Shown: in pieces, positions 61,201 to 64,000 of the stretch
Position numbering within the stretch: position 1 is the first letter of the stretch
Layout of the letters: each line of letters begins with the position of its first letter
Assembly: GCA_964017155.1 (NCBI GenBank)
Contig: OZ024854.1
Location: 46,958,423 to 47,022,422, forward strand
DNA: 64,000 nt
Direction: 5' to 3'
Source: Oasisia sp. SBJ-2009
Taxonomy: Eukaryota; Annelida; Polychaeta; Sabellida; Siboglinidae
The notes under the pieces: model-generated
What the model saw: only the letters and a program-made list of their open reading frames with translations
The model's database searches: none
Told to the model about the DNA's origin: nothing
Made by a program: the position numbers and the translations under genes

Positions 61201-64000
61201 ATACAGCAACATTGAGTATTGGGCACCCAGCAATTGGCAGTAAATGCTGAGTAATAACGTGGGTTAAAGCTGACGTTCGGAAGGTTGCCAGCAAACCGTG
61301 AGAGTGTTCTCTCAAGCATGCCAGTCGTGGTTGGAGCGAAGTTCTTTATTTGTCACACTTTATTTCTGTGCATTATTACTGGTGCACGAACAGCCTGAGA
61401 AATGTTGTGCAGGTCTAGTCTCACGCCGTCACAAAAGGCTCATCCCTCTGTGCGTGTCTGTGAAAATCATGACACCGACACACGTGTATAGATAGATATA
61501 CCTGGTGTGATACATTTTACATGTTATGATCAACTGTGTGAGAGTTGACTGCTCTGTACAGAGACTATTAGATTTAAAGTGGGCCATCCAGTGAGTGTCT
61601 AGCCTATCTCAAGATTCCAAAAAGAAACAGTGAGAAAACTGTGGGTCAAATAAAAAGCAGAAAAAAGAAGTGTTTTTAATACGAACACATAAATAGCTCA
61701 TTTACAGACTTGTGTGAATGTAGTGTATTTCTGATGTATGACTCACACTATTTTGGTTGACATAAACTTAATGTACCCTGATACAACAAAGCAATTCTCC
61801 CAACAAAACATGTTTGTAGCTATTTTGTCACACATTTGTGTTAAGTTACGCATCTGATTACTGATATACAACACACAAGCTGATATAGAGTACAGCTGTC
61901 CCGGGTAATCAACAAATACAAGTTAGAAGTTCATGTTATTTTTTAAATGTACTAGAAACAAATTAATTTTCTTCCAAACCCTTTCAAATCTGTACAAATT
62001 CAACGAGGACACCCACAATACAATCTACAATGTAAAACATGGCTACTGTATGACTTGGACAAAACAGTCCCACAATGCAGTGCTGTTTAGATACAACCAA
62101 AAGAAGGAAACAAGATAACGGCGGACGTATTTACGCTGAGAGCACAATACATAGGAAATGTACTTTTTTCGTGACATTTATTTCCTTACCCGAGACTATC
62201 TACAGAGTGCAAATTAAACGCTATTTATGCGTGGGATTGGCAGGGTGCGGAATTGTAAGGAGTCCATTTATATGGCGTCCAATTATGTGTAGCTTGAGTT
62301 GTATGGATGTCAGAGAATGCCTTGGGAACACACACAGTTGATGAAGGGGACATGTTACATGGTGCCACTCAGGCGCCATTCTCTATTGTATGTGTACAAC
62401 ACCTTGGAACATGTCCCAATGCAAGAGCCCCTACTTCTGAAACTAATATGGATCCGGTGTTCATGAAAATCTACCTCAAAAATAGGTTTAAGTTTAACTA
62501 GAAATAGTGTATGATTATATCCCGCAGTCATAAATGAAATGCATTAGTGAAACTATCTATGCAAATACTGTATAGAGAAGTGATTAAGGAGGTAGTGTGT
62601 GACTTGGGAGGCTTCTCGTATTTCTACAGATATGATATGACACCATTAGTGTTCACAGTTGAAGCAAACACACACAGTGACCAGCTAGTAATAACTACTG
62701 CGCATTTGATGTGATAGCTCTTTTACATGACGCAGAGTATCCAACACTATCCATGACAACCCATGCCATACTCCTTACTGCTAATGCCACAGTACCATCT
62801 GTCTATATCACATTTATAAAGTTACGATCCGATGATTTTACCATAAACTGTCTTGTCAGATAATAGTATAAATTACGTGATTACATTTCTGGCTATTTGT
62901 TTATAGAAATAATTTTGTATGTGGAACTACACTTACAAAATGAATAATTCAAGTTTGAATCAAGTAACCTATTTCTATGTATTGCATGTAAAATTCAAAA
63001 TGAATACTTAAAACTAAAAGTGGACCATAGCTGTGTCGTTCCTAATTGTGGCCATGGTCTGGGAACATACTTTTTTCATACAGTGGAAACACTTGTTTTG
63101 TTAATGGTATGTGTTTGTGTAATGACTGTAGCTACATGTATTAAGACTCCCTTGAGAGCTATCACTAGACCCCCCTCCCCCCATCCAATAATGCTCTAGT
63201 CTTGTCAATTGCTGTTAGCCTGTATAGCTAAAATAGGTATAAATGTCAATAAGTGAAAACAGATTTATACCGGTCACATGTTATTAAAAATCTAGTGGTT
63301 TATTAAAAGAGAGTTGCCTGATCAAGCTGTTAAGTAACTATAATTAGGCATATGGCAGGATTTTATGCCATAACACGATCGCCCTTTGTACCTTTAATAT
63401 CATTTGTGTTTTTTAGTATGAATTCCCCAGCTGACTGACAGGACTTGTTTGACATGTCGCATGCCTGTGATGAGAGCCGTGCTGTTTGACACTGTCACTG
63501 CGCTGTGTCATGCCACAAGGCTCCATCACATCAGTGTTGTCACCTGGCAACAGCCGGAGCAATGTTTGGAGAAAAAGAACATTTCCTGTGACCAGGCGGT
63601 CCATGTCTCTGGCACTTGTAGGTGGTTGTGTCACAAGGACGACACCACCTGTTGGTGGGACAAGTCTGAGCAATCTACACCCACACAACACTACACTACA
63701 CAGTCAGGACAGGGGTAACTGTACAATGGACATCACAAACTGGGCCTGTATTGGGTGGCTATAACGGAGAAAGGTAGTTAACTATTTGTTAGACTGAGGT
63801 GGACTGGCAATCAAGATGAACAGGGTTTGAGGCCCACAGTTGCCATTTTTAAAACTTGCATAATTTAGTTCTCCCCACATTGCCTGTCTTTTAGAAGACT
63901 GACTCTATTAATCACTGTTGTCTATCTGTTGTCTAAGCACAGGGAAGACAAATATCTAATGCAGGAGGAAATGTGAAATCTCTCTTAGACCAAATCAAGA
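55250..64000. other. Distal flank, no gene recognised
   Basis: Only short frames (under 120 codons) without recognisable domains. 56.0-56.4 kb is C+T-rich. A B-box-like GGGTTTGAGGCCC near 63822 is isolated. I see no supported gene. Confidence 0.4.

Noticed and set aside
63806..63850. B-box-like GGGTTTGAGGCCC
   Set aside because: Isolated; cloverleaf and A box not convincing, so no tRNA or SINE called.
1..64000. CRISPR array, phage, operon or bacterial defence system
   Set aside because: Tandem arrays have no unique spacers of constant length, and the gene structure is clearly animal.

Overview
This is animal nuclear DNA, not prokaryotic: long non-coding stretches, a spliced gene with GT/AG introns, tRNA-derived SINEs, miniature DNA transposons and many tandem arrays. 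The protein and repeat content fit an invertebrate bilaterian, perhaps a spiralian or a basal deuterostome. I cannot name the clade from this window.

Only one protein-coding gene is clearly supported. It lies on the minus strand and encodes an IQSEC/BRAG-type Arf guanine-nucleotide exchange factor (related to vertebrate IQSEC1-3 and Drosophila schizo). Twelve coding exons, from 45986 down to 18375, join in phase into 3117 nt (1038 codons plus stop). The order of parts is: a short start exon, one very large exon with a helical segment, an IQ motif and a Ser-rich linker, then Sec7, then PH, then a tail ending in a class I PDZ-ligand-like -TSEV. Exons 2-12 are strongly supported by family similarity and reading-frame continuity. 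Exon 1 (8 coding nt at 45979-45986, in a CpG-rich patch) is inferred from a strong donor, the required phase, a reasonable start context and an upstream in-frame stop.

Layout. 1-18.3 kb: downstream flank, dominated by repeats (33-bp array at 1.0-2.3 kb; pyrimidine-rich domain 4.5-11.0 kb holding a 3.8-kb array of a 37-bp unit; 21-bp, 19-bp and 18-bp arrays). 18.4-46.0 kb: the IQSEC gene, with a 21-bp array in its last intron, two MITEs in intron 7, a SINE in intron 6, and a SINE plus a perfect pentanucleotide array in the 15.7-kb first intron. 46.0-46.4 kb: CpG-rich candidate promoter with an RFX X-box-like palindrome. 46.4-64 kb: upstream flank with no recognisable gene, a 40-bp array at 49.4-49.9 kb, a cluster of GTGTTAACAC-like palindromes near 51.7 kb, and inverted repeats near 55 kb.

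The many long open frames in the tandem arrays are by-products of stop-free repeat units, not genes. I found no CRISPR array, operon, phage or defence system, and no convincing new molecular system. The most useful second looks are the gene's inferred start with an overlapping upstream ORF, the X-box-like sites, the array of the 37-bp unit, and the mobile elements inside the introns.
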